Translations under genes and position numbers: made by a program
The notes under the pieces: generated by a model
Databases searched by the model: none
What the model saw: the letters and a program-made list of their open reading frames with translations, nothing else
What the model was told of the DNA's origin: nothing
Shown: positions 36,963-45,239 of the stretch, piece by piece
Position numbering within the stretch: position 1 is the first letter of the stretch
Layout of the letters: each line of letters opens with the position of its first letter
From: DASSUW01 sp963806395
GTDB taxonomy: Bacteria; Actinomycetota; Thermoleophilia; Solirubrobacterales; Solirubrobacteraceae
Direction: 5' to 3'
Assembly (NCBI GenBank): GCA_963806395.1
Contig: CAWDYI010000005.1
Span: forward strand, 62,001 to 126,000
Length of the DNA stretch: 64,000 nt

Positions 36963-37852
36963 GCGTCTGCTCGAGCGGGATCTGCGGCTCCCAGCCCGTG
37001 GCCTCGCGCAGCGCGTCGTAGGACCCGCGCAGCTCCATCACCTCGTGCGGGCGCAGCAGCGCCGGATCGATCTCATGCTGGAGCTGCGCGCCCGCAGCCT
37101 CGGCGAGCGCGCCGACCAGTTCCGTGGTCGAGGCGGTGCGGCCGGAGCAGATGTTGTAGATCCCCGGTTCGGCGCGCGCGGCGAGCAGCCGGTAGGCGCG
37201 GACGACGTCGCGCACGTCCGTGTAGTCGCGGCGCGTGTCCGGGTTGCCGGTGACGATCCGGAGCGGATCCTCGCCCGCGTCGGCCGCACGCGCGACCTGC
37301 TGTGCGAACGACGCGATCGCGTACACCGGCGCCTGCCCCGGGCCCGGCATGGTTGAAGGCGCGGGCGCGGATCACCCGCAGGCCGTAGGCGTCCGCGTAG
37401 AAGCCGGCCAGAAGGTCGGCCGACGCCTTCGAGACCGCGTAGGGGTTCTGCGGTCGAAGCGGCGCCGCCTCGTCCACCGGCAGCTGCGCCGGCGGGCCGT
37501 AGACCTCGCCTGAGCCGACGGCGACGACGGTCGCTTCGGGCGCGTGCAGGCGCACCGCCTCGAGGATGTTGAGCGTGATCGCGACGTTGTCGTGCAGCGT
37601 CGCCGCCGGGTCGCGCCACGACTCGCCGACGTGGGCACGGGCGGCGAGGTGGTACACGACCTCCGGGCGGGAGGTCTCGACGACGTCGCCGGTTGCCGCG
37701 GCGTCGAGCAGGTCGACCCGGGTTTCGCCGCTCCGCGAGATGCCGGTCACGTCGTCGCCCGCCGCGGCGCAGGCGGCGGCGAGATGGCGGCCGGCGAACC
37801 CGGAGGCGCCGGTGATCAGGACACGCGCGCTCAGCCTGGGTCCATCGATCAT
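36931..37852 (-). CDS. NAD-dependent epimerase/dehydratase (GDP-mannose 4,6-dehydratase-like), one frameshift
   Basis: About 306 residues when one surplus G is ignored. The N-terminal frame shows the Rossmann GASGFAG, YHLAARAHVGES, SGEVYG and the catalytic YAVSK; it continues to ARAFNHAGPG and then breaks in a GGGCCCGGGG tract near 37349. The second frame resumes QAPVYAIASFAQQVARA, RRDYTDVRDVVRAY and YNICSGR and ends with ALAWWRA. It probably modifies a GDP- or dTDP-sugar for surface polysaccharide. An inverted repeat surrounds its start codon. No other sugar-nucleotide genes are near. Confidence 0.85.
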
Positions 37853-37919
37853 CGTGGATGACTCGGCTCTGGCGAACGGCCACGGTGTCGAGGCGCCGCG
37901 AGAATCGGTGGACCCAGGC
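37834..37919 (-). promoter_or_regulatory. 16-bp inverted repeat around the epimerase start codon
   Basis: GCCTGGGTCCATCGAT (37834-37849) and ATCGGTGGACCCAGGC (37904-37919) are complementary at 15 of 16 positions, with a 54-nt loop. In the minus-strand mRNA the 5' arm begins right after the stop of the upstream gene and the 3' arm covers the first codons of the epimerase, with its ATG just inside the loop. Pairing could limit initiation. Confidence 0.5.
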
Positions 37920-38423
37920 CTAGTTCGCGACCAGGTGCGCCGCCGAGCCGTGACCGTTGGAGGCGACCGCCTCCTCGCTGACCGGCTCGAGGTCGGCGGC
38001 AGGCGGGTTCAGGCGGCGCTCGAGCTCCCCGAGCACGGCGCCGAACAGCAGGTGGCGCCACGCCGACTGGAGGAACGCGCGGCCGTTGCCCAGCAACGAC
38101 GGGTCGACGAGCGCGATCGCCGGCCACGTCGCGACGTGCTCCAGCAGCCCGGCGAGCGGGCCGCGCAGCGGTGCGGGGACCGGCAGGCTCGGTGCGAGAT
38201 TGGCGTACACGGCGCCGAACAGCGCCCCGTTCTGGATGTGCAGCAGCGCGCCGACGGCGGGCTGCGGCTTGCCGCCGCGGGCGACGAGCCGGGCGAGCAT
38301 GTCGGCGTCGTCGTAGCCCGAATCCAGTAGTCGCTTGTCGAGCGGCTGCTGGGCGAGCCATACAGCGGCGGCGACGCTCCCGGCAAGAGCGCCGCGCAGG
38401 GTGCGTGTGCGGTCGAAGGCCAT
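37920..38423 (-). CDS. Hypothetical membrane-associated protein
   Basis: 167 residues. Starts MAFDRTRTLRGALAGSVAAAVWLAQQPLDKRLL and contains two or three moderately hydrophobic glycine-rich segments (GALAGSVAAAVWLA, GALFGAVYANLA, HLLFGAVLGELE), resembling small integral membrane proteins of unknown function; the C-terminal 35 residues are hydrophilic. No named family recognised. It precedes the epimerase on the same strand and diverges from the PlsC-GpsA gene with 47 bp between the starts. Confidence 0.6.
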   Translation of the reverse strand: MAFDRTRTLRGALAGSVAAAVWLAQQPLDKRLLDSGYDDADMLARLVARGGKPQPAVGALLHIQNGALFGAVYANLAPSLPVPAPLRGPLAGLLEHVATWPAIALVDPSLLGNGRAFLQSAWRHLLFGAVLGELERRLNPPAADLEPVSEEAVASNGHGSAAHLVAN

Positions 38424-38470
38424 CTGGCTGCAACTGTAACGAGCGGCGCCCGGGCGGGTACGGCTCTGCA

Positions 38471-40156
38471 GTGAGGGACTCGTCTCCGGCCACGGTGCAT
38501 GCCCGCATGCACGCCCGCGCGCGCGAGCGCGGAGTGAACCCGATCGTCTACTGGCTTTCGCGTGCCGTGCTGCAGCCGTTCTTCCATCTGTACTTCCGTC
38601 TCTCGCGGATCGGGCGCGAGCACATCCCGGAGTCGGGCCCGGTGATCTTCGCGTCCAATCACCGGTCGTTCCTGGACCCGTTCATCCTCGGCGTCTGCTC
38701 CCGCCGCCCGGTCTACTACGTCGCCAAGCAGGAGCTGTTCCACAACCCCGTGGTGGCGTGGTTCCTGAACTCGCTCGGCGCGTTCCCCGTCAAGCGCGGA
38801 GCCGCCGACACCGACATGCTCGAGACCGCGAAGGCGATCCTCGCGCGCGGCGACTGCGTGCTGATCTTCCCGGAGGGCACGCGCATCCGCCCCGGCGCGC
38901 TCGGCCGGCCCAAGCGCGGCGTCGGCCGCCTGGCGCTGGAGACCGGCGCCCCGGTCGTGCCGGTGGCGATGAAGGGGACCGAGGCCGTGCGCAAGGGCTG
39001 GCGCATCCGCCCGAAGAAGATCCGCGTCCGGATCGGCCGGCCGCTCACGTTCCCGCAGGTCGACCACGTCTCGCCGCAGCTCGCCACCGCCGTCACCGAC
39101 CGCATCTGGCCGAACGTGATGCTGCAGTGGGAGTGGCTCGGCGGCCTGCCGCCGCTGCGCCGCGCCGCCGTCATCGGCGCCGGTGCGTGGGGCACGAGCG
39201 TGGCGGTGATGCTCGCCCGCGCGGGCCTCGAGGTCGACCTCGGCTGCCGCACGCGCGAGCAGGCCGACGAGATGGCGGCCGCGGGCGTGAACGAGCACTA
39301 CCTGCCCGATGTGAAGCTCCCCCCGCGCGTGAACGTCGTGCGCGCGGGCGACCTCGAGCTGTCGCGCCACGATCTCGTCTGCTTCGCCGTACCGGCTTCG
39401 GCGCTGCCCGCGACGGTGGCGGAGCACGCGGGCGCGATCGCGCCGCGGACCGGGGTGCTCGTGATGTCCAAGGGCCTCGTGCCGCCGCTCGGCACGCTGC
39501 CGGCGGCCTTCGTGTCCGAACGCGTGCCGTCGTGGGCGGTCGGCGCCCTCGCCGGCCCGGCGCACGCCAAGGCCGCGCTCGACAAGGGCGCCGCGCTCGT
39601 GCTCGCCACGCATGACCCGGCGTTCTCCCGCCAGGTCGGCGACGCCCTCGCGGCCGCCGGCTTCGACGTCGCGACCACGACCGACATGATCGGCGTCGAG
39701 CTCGCGGGCTGCGCCAAGAACGCAGCCGCCCTCGCAGCCGCCGCTGCCGGCGGCGCCGGCCCGAACGCCGCGGGCGCCGCCGCCGGGAAGGTGTTCGCGG
39801 AGGTCGACGCGTACGCGCGACACTCCGGCTCCAGCCCGGAGACGTTCGCCGGGCTCGCGGGCGCGGGCGACCTCGTCGCCACCGTGCTCGCCGTCGGCTC
39901 ACGCAACCGGCGCGCCGGCGAGATGCTCGGCCAGGGCGTGACGGCGCACGACATCGGAGTGGCGCTCGGCCAGACCGCCGAGGCCGTCGACTGCGTCCCG
40001 CTGCTCGCCGCGCGCATGCGCGAGGCGGGCGTCGACGCTCCGGTGCTCGGCTCGCTCGCCGGGCTGATCGAGGGCCGCGTGGAGCCCGGGCGCTTCACGT
40101 CGTCGCTGACCGCACCGAAGAAGAAGGCCAAGGCAGGCGCGGGTCGCGCCGCCTGA
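38471..40156 (+). CDS. PlsC acyltransferase-GpsA glycerol-3-phosphate dehydrogenase fusion
   Basis: 561 residues from GTG 38471, one unbroken frame. Residues ~15-225 are a 1-acylglycerol-3-phosphate acyltransferase: SNHRSFLDPF (HX4D), FPVKRG, FPEGTRIRPG and APVVPVAMKG. Residues ~230-550 are NAD(P)-dependent glycerol-3-phosphate dehydrogenase: AVIGAGAWGTSVAVMLARAG, VMSKGL, GALAGPAHA, the Lys motif ELAGCAKNAAALAAA and GLAGAGDLVATV. One protein thus makes glycerol 3-phosphate from DHAP and acylates the lyso intermediate, two steps on the way to phosphatidate; the first acyl transfer needs another enzyme. A later GTG (38495) or ATG would shorten only the N-terminus. Confidence 0.93.
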   Translation: MRDSSPATVHARMHARARERGVNPIVYWLSRAVLQPFFHLYFRLSRIGREHIPESGPVIFASNHRSFLDPFILGVCSRRPVYYVAKQELFHNPVVAWFLNSLGAFPVKRGAADTDMLETAKAILARGDCVLIFPEGTRIRPGALGRPKRGVGRLALETGAPVVPVAMKGTEAVRKGWRIRPKKIRVRIGRPLTFPQVDHVSPQLATAVTDRIWPNVMLQWEWLGGLPPLRRAAVIGAGAWGTSVAVMLARAGLEVDLGCRTREQADEMAAAGVNEHYLPDVKLPPRVNVVRAGDLELSRHDLVCFAVPASALPATVAEHAGAIAPRTGVLVMSKGLVPPLGTLPAAFVSERVPSWAVGALAGPAHAKAALDKGAALVLATHDPAFSRQVGDALAAAGFDVATTTDMIGVELAGCAKNAAALAAAAAGGAGPNAAGAAAGKVFAEVDAYARHSGSSPETFAGLAGAGDLVATVLAVGSRNRRAGEMLGQGVTAHDIGVALGQTAEAVDCVPLLAARMREAGVDAPVLGSLAGLIEGRVEPGRFTSSLTAPKKKAKAGAGRAA

Positions 40157-40182
40157 CGGGGGAGATGTAGCCTCCGTGATCC

Positions 40183-40743
40183 ATGGCCGCGGCATCCGAA
40201 CCGTCGCGCGAGGCCAAGGTGAAGCTGGACGCGGCCTTCACCGACCTCTACCGGTCGCACCTGCGCGATGTCTACTCGTACTCGTACTACCGGGTCGGCA
40301 ATCATCACGACGCCGAGGACCTCACGGAGCAGACGTTCCTGCAGGCCTACCGGCACTTCGAGCGCGCGCAGCGCGAGTCACAGGGCCGGCCGCTCCGCCC
40401 GTGGCTGATCCGCATCGCCCACAACCTGGCGGCCAACTACTACCGCGACCGCTCGCGGCGCCCGCAGACCTCGATCGAAGCCGCGGGCGCGCTCCCGGAG
40501 CTGCACACGACCGAGGACCTGGTGCAGGACCGCGAGGACCTCAAGCACATCCTCGAGGGCGTGCAGCGGCTGCCGGACGATCGCCGCGAGGCGCTGATCA
40601 TGCGGTTCGCGCTCGGCATGGACAATCGCGAGATCGCACGTGCGCTGGGACGCACCGACGGCGCGACCAAGGTGCTGATCCATCGCGCGATCCGGCAACT
40701 CGAGGAACTGGTCAAGGCCGAGGCGGGTACTGAGGCGCCATGA
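40183..40743 (+). CDS. ECF-type RNA polymerase sigma factor
   Basis: 186 residues from ATG 40183. Region 2 is LYRSHLRDVYSYSYYRVGNHHDAEDLTEQTF; region 4 is QRLPDDRREALIMRFALGMDNREIARALGRTDGATKVLIHRAIRQL. The ~40-residue linker lacks a SigJ- or SigI-type extra domain. It overlaps the next gene by 4 nt, which suggests that the following small membrane protein is its regulator. It lies 27 bp after the PlsC-GpsA gene and may be cotranscribed with it. Confidence 0.93.
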   Translation: MAAASEPSREAKVKLDAAFTDLYRSHLRDVYSYSYYRVGNHHDAEDLTEQTFLQAYRHFERAQRESQGRPLRPWLIRIAHNLAANYYRDRSRRPQTSIEAAGALPELHTTEDLVQDREDLKHILEGVQRLPDDRREALIMRFALGMDNREIARALGRTDGATKVLIHRAIRQLEELVKAEAGTEAP

Positions 40744-41105
40744 GCGAGACCTGGGACATCGAGACCCGCCTCCGGCAGGCGCTTGCGCCGGTCGATCCGC
40801 CCGCCGATCTCGAGCCGCGACTGGAGATGACGCTCGGCTCGCTGGTCGAGCTGGCCGCCGACGAGCTCGAGGCCTGGGAGCTGCGCGCGATGAAGGACCC
40901 GCGCAACTGGCCGCGCGCCGCGCTCGGCCCCGCGGCCGCCGTGGTGATCGGCACCGGCGCGGCCGCCGGCCTCGTCGTGCTGCGGACGCGCGGCAAGCGC
41001 CACAAGCGCCGCGCAGCGGCCCGCGGTGCGATCGACCTGGTGGAGCGCACGTTGCGTGACGCCGCGCGCGAGGCCCTGCGCGTGTTCGACGACGTCGCGC
41101 GATGA
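40740..41105 (+). CDS. Small membrane protein coupled to an ECF sigma gene (putative anti-sigma)
   Basis: 121 residues. An acidic N-terminal half begins MSETWDIETRLRQALAPVDP; one transmembrane stretch follows (about 62-82, AALGPAAAVVIGTGAAAGLVVL) and then a very basic tail. There is no HxxxCxxC zinc motif, so it is not a classical ZAS anti-sigma factor. Position and 4-nt translational overlap with the sigma gene support a sigma-binding role, which is inference. No family recognised. Confidence 0.65.
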   Translation: MSETWDIETRLRQALAPVDPPADLEPRLEMTLGSLVELAADELEAWELRAMKDPRNWPRAALGPAAAVVIGTGAAAGLVVLRTRGKRHKRRAAARGAIDLVERTLRDAAREALRVFDDVAR

Positions 41106-41157
41106 AAATCCTGCGCCGGGTGTGATCCGCTCCGGCGCCTGATACGAAGTAACGGCA

Positions 41158-41733
41158 ATGGGGACAGACCTTGGCTCGCTGGCCGACGAGGACGTGATGC
41201 AGCTCGTGCGTCGCGGCGACGCGCGGGCGTTCGAGGTCATCTACGAGCGTCACTCGCCGGCCGCGTTCTCACTCGCCTACCGGATGATGGGCACGCGCTC
41301 GGGCGCCGAGGACGTCACGCAGGAGGCATTCCTGTCGATGTGGCGCTCCGGCGCGCGCTTCGACCGCGCTCGCGGCTCGGTGCGCACGTGGGTGCTCGGG
41401 ATCGTCCACCACCGGGCGATCGACGCGCTCCGGCGGGCCACGGTCCACGACCGCCGGCGCGCGGGTGACGAGGGCATCGAGGAGCGCTTCGAAGCGCGCG
41501 AGCGGACCGACGTCGAGGCGGCCCGCCGCGAGGAGGCCGGGACGGTGCGCCACGCGCTGGACTCCCTGCCCTCCGACCAGTGCCAGGTGATCGAGCTCGC
41601 CTACTTCGGCGGCTTCACGCACACGGAGATCGCGGACATGCTCGATGCGCCGGTCGGCACGGTGAAGGGACGGATGCGATTGGGCTTGAAGAAGATGCGC
41701 GCGCAGCTCGGAGAGGGTCAGGTGGCGATATGA
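41158..41733 (+). CDS. ECF-type RNA polymerase sigma factor, SigK-like
   Basis: 191 residues from ATG 41158. Region 2: AFEVIYERHSPAAFSLAYRM with GAEDVTQEAFLSMWRSG; region 4: LPSDQCQVIELAYFGGFTHTEIADMLDAPVGTVKGRMRLGLKKM. It overlaps the RskA-type anti-sigma gene by 4 nt (ATGA). This is the second ECF sigma gene in 1 kb, and the two proteins differ clearly, so it is not a recent duplication. ATACGAAG stands eight bases before its start codon and is found again upstream of the rhomboid gene. Confidence 0.94.
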   Translation: MGTDLGSLADEDVMQLVRRGDARAFEVIYERHSPAAFSLAYRMMGTRSGAEDVTQEAFLSMWRSGARFDRARGSVRTWVLGIVHHRAIDALRRATVHDRRRAGDEGIEERFEARERTDVEAARREEAGTVRHALDSLPSDQCQVIELAYFGGFTHTEIADMLDAPVGTVKGRMRLGLKKMRAQLGEGQVAI

Positions 41734-42443
41734 CGGTCGATCACGAACGCTGGGTCGACTACGCGGGCGCGTACGTGCTCGGCGCGATGGCGCAGGACGA
41801 GCGCGAGCAGTTCGAGATCCATCTCGCCACGTGCACGATCTGCAGCGAGGAGGTCGACGACCTGCGGCCGGCCGCCGAGGCGCTCCCGATGGCGTCGCCG
41901 CCGATGGCTCCGCCCCCCGGGCTCAAGGACCGCATCATGGTCGAGGTCGAGCGCGAGGCGCAGTTGCTCGCACAGGCCGGGCCGAGCGCCGACCGGCCCG
42001 AGCCCGCGCCGCCGCGGCGCCGCCGCGGCTGGTCGCTCGGCGGGTGGCGGCTGGCGCCCGTGGCCGCCGCGCTGCTGATCGTGGGCGTGCTCGCCGGCAC
42101 GGCGCTCGACGGCACCGACACGCGGCGGATCGAGGCCGACGTCGACGCCCCGGGCGCGAGCGCGCAGCTCGAGGTGTCCGGAGAGAAGGCCACGCTGGTC
42201 GCACAGAACCTGCCGACGCCGCCCGAGGGCCGTGTGTACGAGGTGTGGGTCCAGCCGAACGGCCCGAAGGACACGCCGCCCGAGCCGACGAACGTGCTGT
42301 TCGTGCCGCGCGGCGACGGCTCGGCCGAGGCCGCGATCCCGGGCTCGGTGTCGGACATGCAGCAGGTTCTCGTCACGGACGAGCCGCCCGGAGGCTCCGA
42401 CACGCCGACGACCGACCCGATCCTGTCCGCGACGACCTCCTAA
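41730..42443 (+). CDS. Anti-sigma factor, RskA-type
   Basis: 237 residues from ATG 41730. The cytoplasmic N-terminus has the zinc-binding anti-sigma motif HLATCTICSEEV; a Pro/Arg-rich linker leads to one transmembrane helix (APVAAALLIVGVLAGTAL, about 110-127) and an extracytoplasmic RskA C-terminal domain with YEVWVQPNG. It holds the cognate SigK-like factor inactive until proteolysed at the membrane. The gene directly downstream encodes a rhomboid protease, a possible membrane-cutting partner (inference). Confidence 0.93.
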   Translation: MTVDHERWVDYAGAYVLGAMAQDEREQFEIHLATCTICSEEVDDLRPAAEALPMASPPMAPPPGLKDRIMVEVEREAQLLAQAGPSADRPEPAPPRRRRGWSLGGWRLAPVAAALLIVGVLAGTALDGTDTRRIEADVDAPGASAQLEVSGEKATLVAQNLPTPPEGRVYEVWVQPNGPKDTPPEPTNVLFVPRGDGSAEAAIPGSVSDMQQVLVTDEPPGGSDTPTTDPILSATTS

Positions 42444-42483
42444 AGGAGCGCCATACGAAGGGTTGCTAGCTTCACGCGGCTAG

Positions 42484-43320
42484 ATGGCCGTCTGCTACCG
42501 CCACCCCAGCCGCGAGACGGGCGTCTCATGCTCCAACTGCGGCAAGCCGATCTGCCCTGACTGCATGACCGCGACGCCGGTCGGCATGCGCTGCCCGGAC
42601 TGCTCGCGCCAGCGCACGCCGGTGCGGACGATGCGCAACATCCACGTCGATCCGCTGGTGACGTACGTCCTGATCGGCATCAACGTGCTGATGTTCCTCG
42701 GCTCCTCGGCGGGCGGCAGCTCGCTCACTGGTGGAGGTGGCGGCGGGGTCTACGACGACTTCGCGCTCTGGGGGCCCGCGGTCGACATCGGTCACGACTA
42801 CTGGCGCCTGATCACGTCCGGCTTCATGCACGCAGGCCTGATCCACCTCGGCCTCAACATGTACATCCTCTACTGGCTCGGGACGATGCTCGAACCGGTG
42901 CTCGGGCACGTGCGCTTCGTCGCGCTCTACTTCGCCTCGCTGCTGTTCGGGTCGTTCGGGGCGCTGCTGCTGAGCGCCGACAAGGTCACGGTCGGCGCAT
43001 CGGGGGCCGTGTTCGGCCTGATGGGCGCCGCGTTCGTCATGCAGCGGGCGCGCGGCGTGGACCCGATGCGCTCCGGCATCGGCCCGCTGATCCTGCTCAA
43101 CCTCGCGATCACGTTCATACCGGGGTTCAACATCTCGATCGGCGGCCACCTCGGCGGCATAGTCGGCGGCGCGGTGTGTGCGCTGGCGATGGAGCAGCTG
43201 GCGCAGCGGCGGCGCGGTGTCGCGGCTCAGGTGGCCGTGTGCATCGCCGTCGCGGTGCTCGGGGTCGTCGGCGCGATCGCGGTCGCGGGCAACGCGAACG
43301 CCGACTTCGGCCTGGGTTAG
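42484..43320 (+). CDS. Rhomboid intramembrane serine protease with N-terminal zinc finger
   Basis: 278 residues. The N-terminal 40 residues carry eight ligands (C4, H7, C16, C19, C24, C27, C37, C40), a B-box-like cross-brace zinc module. A Gly/Ser loop and six or seven membrane helices follow, with WRLITSGFMHAGLIHLGLNMY, catalytic Ser173 in GASGAVFG and His222 in GGHLGG, so the Ser-His dyad is intact. It cleaves membrane proteins within the bilayer. It follows the sigma/anti-sigma pair by 40 bp and overlaps the convergent BtuF-like gene by 4 nt. Confidence 0.93.
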   Translation: MAVCYRHPSRETGVSCSNCGKPICPDCMTATPVGMRCPDCSRQRTPVRTMRNIHVDPLVTYVLIGINVLMFLGSSAGGSSLTGGGGGGVYDDFALWGPAVDIGHDYWRLITSGFMHAGLIHLGLNMYILYWLGTMLEPVLGHVRFVALYFASLLFGSFGALLLSADKVTVGASGAVFGLMGAAFVMQRARGVDPMRSGIGPLILLNLAITFIPGFNISIGGHLGGIVGGAVCALAMEQLAQRRRGVAAQVAVCIAVAVLGVVGAIAVAGNANADFGLG

Positions 43321-44219
43321 AGCACCAGCTCGCGTACCGGTCCGGGCGCCTCCGGCAGCCGGTCCGGATGCAGCACGTGCGCGAGCAGCTCGAGGCCCTC
43401 GATCAGCCGCGGCCCGGGGCGGGAGAAATGCGCCGCCGCGTCGACGGCGACCACACGGCGGGCGCCGAGCGACTCGAGCTCGTCGGCGTAGGTCTCGGCC
43501 TCCTCGAGCGCACGGTCGGCGTCGTAGCCGCACGGCATCACCACGACGACCTCCGGTTGCGCGGCGCGAACGTCGTCCCAGGTGCGCTGCTGGGAGCTCT
43601 CGCCGGGCATGCCGAGGACGTCGAAGCCGCCGGCGTACTCGATCAGCTGTGGCGTCCAGTGGCCCGCGACGAACACCGGATCGAGCCACTCGAGCGCGGC
43701 GACGGCGACCGGCTCGGCGGCCCGGACCGCGAGCCGCACACGATCGATCCGGCGCGCGGCGTCCTGCACCAGCTCGACCCCGGCGTCCTTCGTGTCGGTC
43801 GCCTGCGCGAGCGTGCGGACGTCACCGAGCATCTCGCCGACGGTGTGCGGATCGAGCGCGAGCACCTGAGGCTTGGAGTCCAGCCGGTCGGCCACTGCGC
43901 GCACGTCGTCGTAGGAGACCGCACAGACGCTGCACAGCGCCTGCGTGACGATCAGGTCCGGCTGCAGCCGCCGCAGCGCGTCCTCGTCGAGCTCGTAGAT
44001 CGAGCGGCCCTGGGCGGTCAGCGCGCGGACGGCGCGGTCGATCTCGTCCGGCGGCAGCCCGGGCCCGATCACGTCGCGCGTGATCCTCGGCAGCTCGAGC
44101 GCCTCGAGCGGGTGGTCGCACTCGTGCGTGACGGCGGTGATCTCGCCGCCGACGCCGAGCGCGAACAGCATCTCGGTGGCCGACGGCACGAGTGAGACGA
44201 TTCGCATCGAGGACAGCAT
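43317..44219 (-). CDS. BtuF-like cobalamin/metal-binding protein, apparently cytoplasmic
   Basis: 300 residues of the helical-backbone metal-receptor superfamily: RIVSLVPSATEMLFALGVG at the N-terminus, PDLIVTQALCSVCAVSYDDV, and GESSQQRTWDDVRAAQPEVVVVMPCGYDADRA near the C-terminus. Family members are usually exported binding proteins for vitamin B12 or siderophores, but here no signal peptide or lipobox is present, even allowing for the first Met at MLSSMRI. Many actinobacteria carry such leaderless orphans with no permease genes nearby, as here. Ligand unknown. Confidence 0.8.
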   Translation of the reverse strand: MLSSMRIVSLVPSATEMLFALGVGGEITAVTHECDHPLEALELPRITRDVIGPGLPPDEIDRAVRALTAQGRSIYELDEDALRRLQPDLIVTQALCSVCAVSYDDVRAVADRLDSKPQVLALDPHTVGEMLGDVRTLAQATDTKDAGVELVQDAARRIDRVRLAVRAAEPVAVAALEWLDPVFVAGHWTPQLIEYAGGFDVLGMPGESSQQRTWDDVRAAQPEVVVVMPCGYDADRALEEAETYADELESLGARRVVAVDAAAHFSRPGPRLIEGLELLAHVLHPDRLPEAPGPVRELVL

Positions 44220-44242
44220 ATGGACGAGCCGGCGGGCACGGA

Positions 44243-44267
44243 ATTGCGTAGCGAAACGCGACGCAAT
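44243..44267. promoter_or_regulatory. Inverted repeat ATTGCGT-N11-ACGCAAT
   Basis: A perfect 7-bp inverted repeat in the 180-bp gap between the divergent BtuF-like and LuxR-type genes. It is 24 bp from the BtuF-like start codon and so could be a repressor site or a leader hairpin. No riboswitch consensus (including B12) was recognised in this gap. Confidence 0.35.
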
Positions 44268-44399
44268 CGCCCTGACCGATCCACCAGCCTGACCATTCGT
44301 CCAGATAATGGGCCTCAGGCAGGAACCTCACCTTCGCTCGCCGTCCGACGCCCATAGGTTTGCAGCCGGAAGTTTCTCGGAGGCAACGAAGGAGGAAAC

Positions 44400-45038
44400 T
44401 TGGCTGCACGTCCGAGCGACTCGTCGCGGATCACGCTGGTTCTGGCACAGCCCCACGAGCTCGTCCTCGATGCGTTCAGCCGTCTGCTCGAGCAGGCGGG
44501 GTTCGACGTCGTCTGCTGCTGCACCACTCCGGCATGCCTCGCGCGGTGCACACCGATCCACCGTCCCGAGCTCGCGCTCGTGGACGACGCACTGGGCGTG
44601 CACGAGGTGACCGCCACCGTGCGGGCCGCGTTCCCCGCGGTCAAAGTGGTGGTCCTGGCCTCCTCGGGGCTGGATCCGGAGCTGGCGCGCGAGACGCTCG
44701 CGCTCGAGGTCGACGGAGTGCTGCTCAAGAGCGCATCGTGTGACGACGTCGAGGCGGGGCTCCGCCGCGTGGCCGCCGGCGACGCCGTGTTCCCGTGCGG
44801 CTGGCTGGCTGCGGCCCATCGCGCCGAGCGCGACAGCGCGCTGGCGCCGCTGAGCGTGCGCCAACGCCAGGTGCTGGAGCTGCTCGCCGAGGGCCTGCCC
44901 AACGAGGCGATCGCCGGCCGCCTGTACATCTCGCGGAACACCGTCAAGTTCCATGTGGCCGCGATCTACGAGCGTCTCGGCGTGGGCAACCGCGTCGAGG
45001 CCGCACGCCGCTTCTCCGCTCTCCAGAACGGCGGCTAG
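44400..45038 (+). CDS. LuxR-family response regulator with atypical receiver
   Basis: 212 residues from TTG 44400, chosen because AAGGAGG is 5 nt upstream. The receiver-like N-terminal domain (LVLAQPHELVLDAFSRLLEQ ... VLLKSA) keeps an Asp in ELALVDDAL and the Lys, but the usual acidic pair at the start of the domain is replaced by QPH, so phosphorylation may be lost. The C-terminal LuxR HTH is textbook: LSVRQRQVLELLAEG and YISRNTVKFHVAAIYERLG. No histidine kinase is nearby. It precedes the large secreted protein gene. Confidence 0.9.
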   Translation: MAARPSDSSRITLVLAQPHELVLDAFSRLLEQAGFDVVCCCTTPACLARCTPIHRPELALVDDALGVHEVTATVRAAFPAVKVVVLASSGLDPELARETLALEVDGVLLKSASCDDVEAGLRRVAAGDAVFPCGWLAAAHRAERDSALAPLSVRQRQVLELLAEGLPNEAIAGRLYISRNTVKFHVAAIYERLGVGNRVEAARRFSALQNGG

Positions 45039-45039
45039 T

Positions 45040-45063
45040 CCTCCCACCCGCCCGGGTGGGAGG
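45040..45063 (+). terminator. Terminator after the LuxR-type gene
   Basis: CCTCCCACCCG (45040-45050) and CGGGTGGGAGG (45053-45063) form a perfect 11-bp stem with a 2-nt loop, starting just after the TAG. A second palindrome, GGCGGGCCCGCC, follows about 12 bp later. Confidence 0.7.
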
Positions 45064-45239
45064 AGGTACCCACCCGGCGGGCCCGCCCACCCCCGGCGGG
45101 GGGCGCGAACCGCCCTCGAGGGCCGGTTTGAACCATCTTCTCGGCCGTTTCGCGGCCCTAGTGGTCCGAAATAGTGTCCAGTGGAACTGGGCGTCTCACC
45201 GATGAGCGTCCGCGTGTGCTGAGAAGGAGCTCACAACAT

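Noticed and set aside
43822..44409. 195-codon minus-strand frame extending upstream of the BtuF-like gene
   Set aside because: It runs out of frame through the BtuF-like gene and starts in the gap before it; no domain is visible.
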